Source: Pseudomonadota bacterium (GTDB lineage Bacteria > Pseudomonadota > Alphaproteobacteria > Rhizobiales > Rhizobiaceae). Taken from it: DNA of 35,490 nucleotides. The notes below the pieces were generated by a model. It ran no database searches. It had not been told where the DNA came from and worked only from the letters and a program-made list of their open reading frames with translations. Shown here one piece after another: positions 35,413 through 35,490 of the stretch (position 1 is the first letter of the stretch; each line of letters begins with the position of its first letter). Made by a program: the position numbers and the translations under genes. The DNA is taken from positions 1 to 35,490 of the forward strand of contig JAEXYH010000010.1 of the NCBI GenBank assembly GCA_023451735.1, read 5' to 3'.

Positions 35413-35490
35413 ATGAGCGAGTATCAACGGGTGACGGAACAATTGCTACTGAGAAAGCTAAAGCCGAAGGGGAGCTTCATCACCCGCCCC
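35413..35490 (+). CDS. Start of an unidentified gene, cut by the window end
   Basis: An ATG at 35413 opens 26 codons without a stop to the end of the window (SEYQRVTEQLLLRKLKPKGS), basic and helical. It is divergent from the hypothetical gene at 34640. With no convincing ribosome site and such a short stretch, this is only a possible gene. Confidence 0.3.
   Translation, partial: MSEYQRVTEQLLLRKLKPKGSFITRP

Noticed and set aside
1..35490. CRISPR array
   Set aside because: No regularly spaced set of three or more repeats was seen, and no cas genes.

Overview
The window looks like an accessory region, probably plasmid or chromid, of a member of the Rhizobiaceae (Rhizobium/Agrobacterium type). 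The evidence is gene content: a RirA-type iron box, a GTTC-N7-GTTC LexA box, HWE histidine kinases, GGAAC-type general stress promoters and several small proteins I know only from rhizobia. All family names come from reading the translated sequence; no database search was possible.

Region 1 (1-7.6 kb) is a complete uptake system for a ferric siderophore with no biosynthesis genes. An AraC-type regulator under a RirA-like box is followed by tandem direct repeats, a TonB-dependent receptor, a periplasmic binding protein, a FecCD permease, an ATPase and a siderophore-interacting reductase. The last four genes are tightly coupled.

Region 2 (7.6-19 kb) is a DNA-damage and small-protein region with clear decay. 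The imuA-imuB-dnaE2 mutasome cassette lies behind a perfect LexA box, but imuA and dnaE2 each carry a single-base frameshift while imuB is open. Two different SOS-associated peptidases (YedK/HMCES type) flank it. Nearby are a GFA-type protein, a frameshifted small gene, a cupin remnant and a DUF6894 protein.

Region 3 (19-28 kb) is a light and stress signalling block. It holds a LOV-HWE kinase, an operon of a short LOV protein, a CheB-CheR-PAS-HWE kinase and a single-domain response regulator, then a PAS-GGDEF diguanylate cyclase and two more single-domain response regulators.

Region 4 (28-31.5 kb) is a cluster of very small proteins (DUF378, CsbD, one-helix membrane proteins, a Cys-rich protein) and a larger membrane protein. 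Many have a GGAAC-N18/19-TT element just upstream, as expected for the EcfG/RpoE2 general stress response that HWE kinases often feed.

Region 5 (31.5-35.5 kb) is a nested insertion: an ISNCY-type transposase gene split by an IS110-family element, then a hypothetical gene. The 323-bp non-coding end of the IS110-family element holds a stem-loop whose two facing internal-loop strands match the two halves of the disrupted target. A third segment matches the element's own end. This reads as a bridge RNA/seekRNA programmed against the codons of the rival transposase's conserved catalytic motif, and it is the most striking signal in the window.
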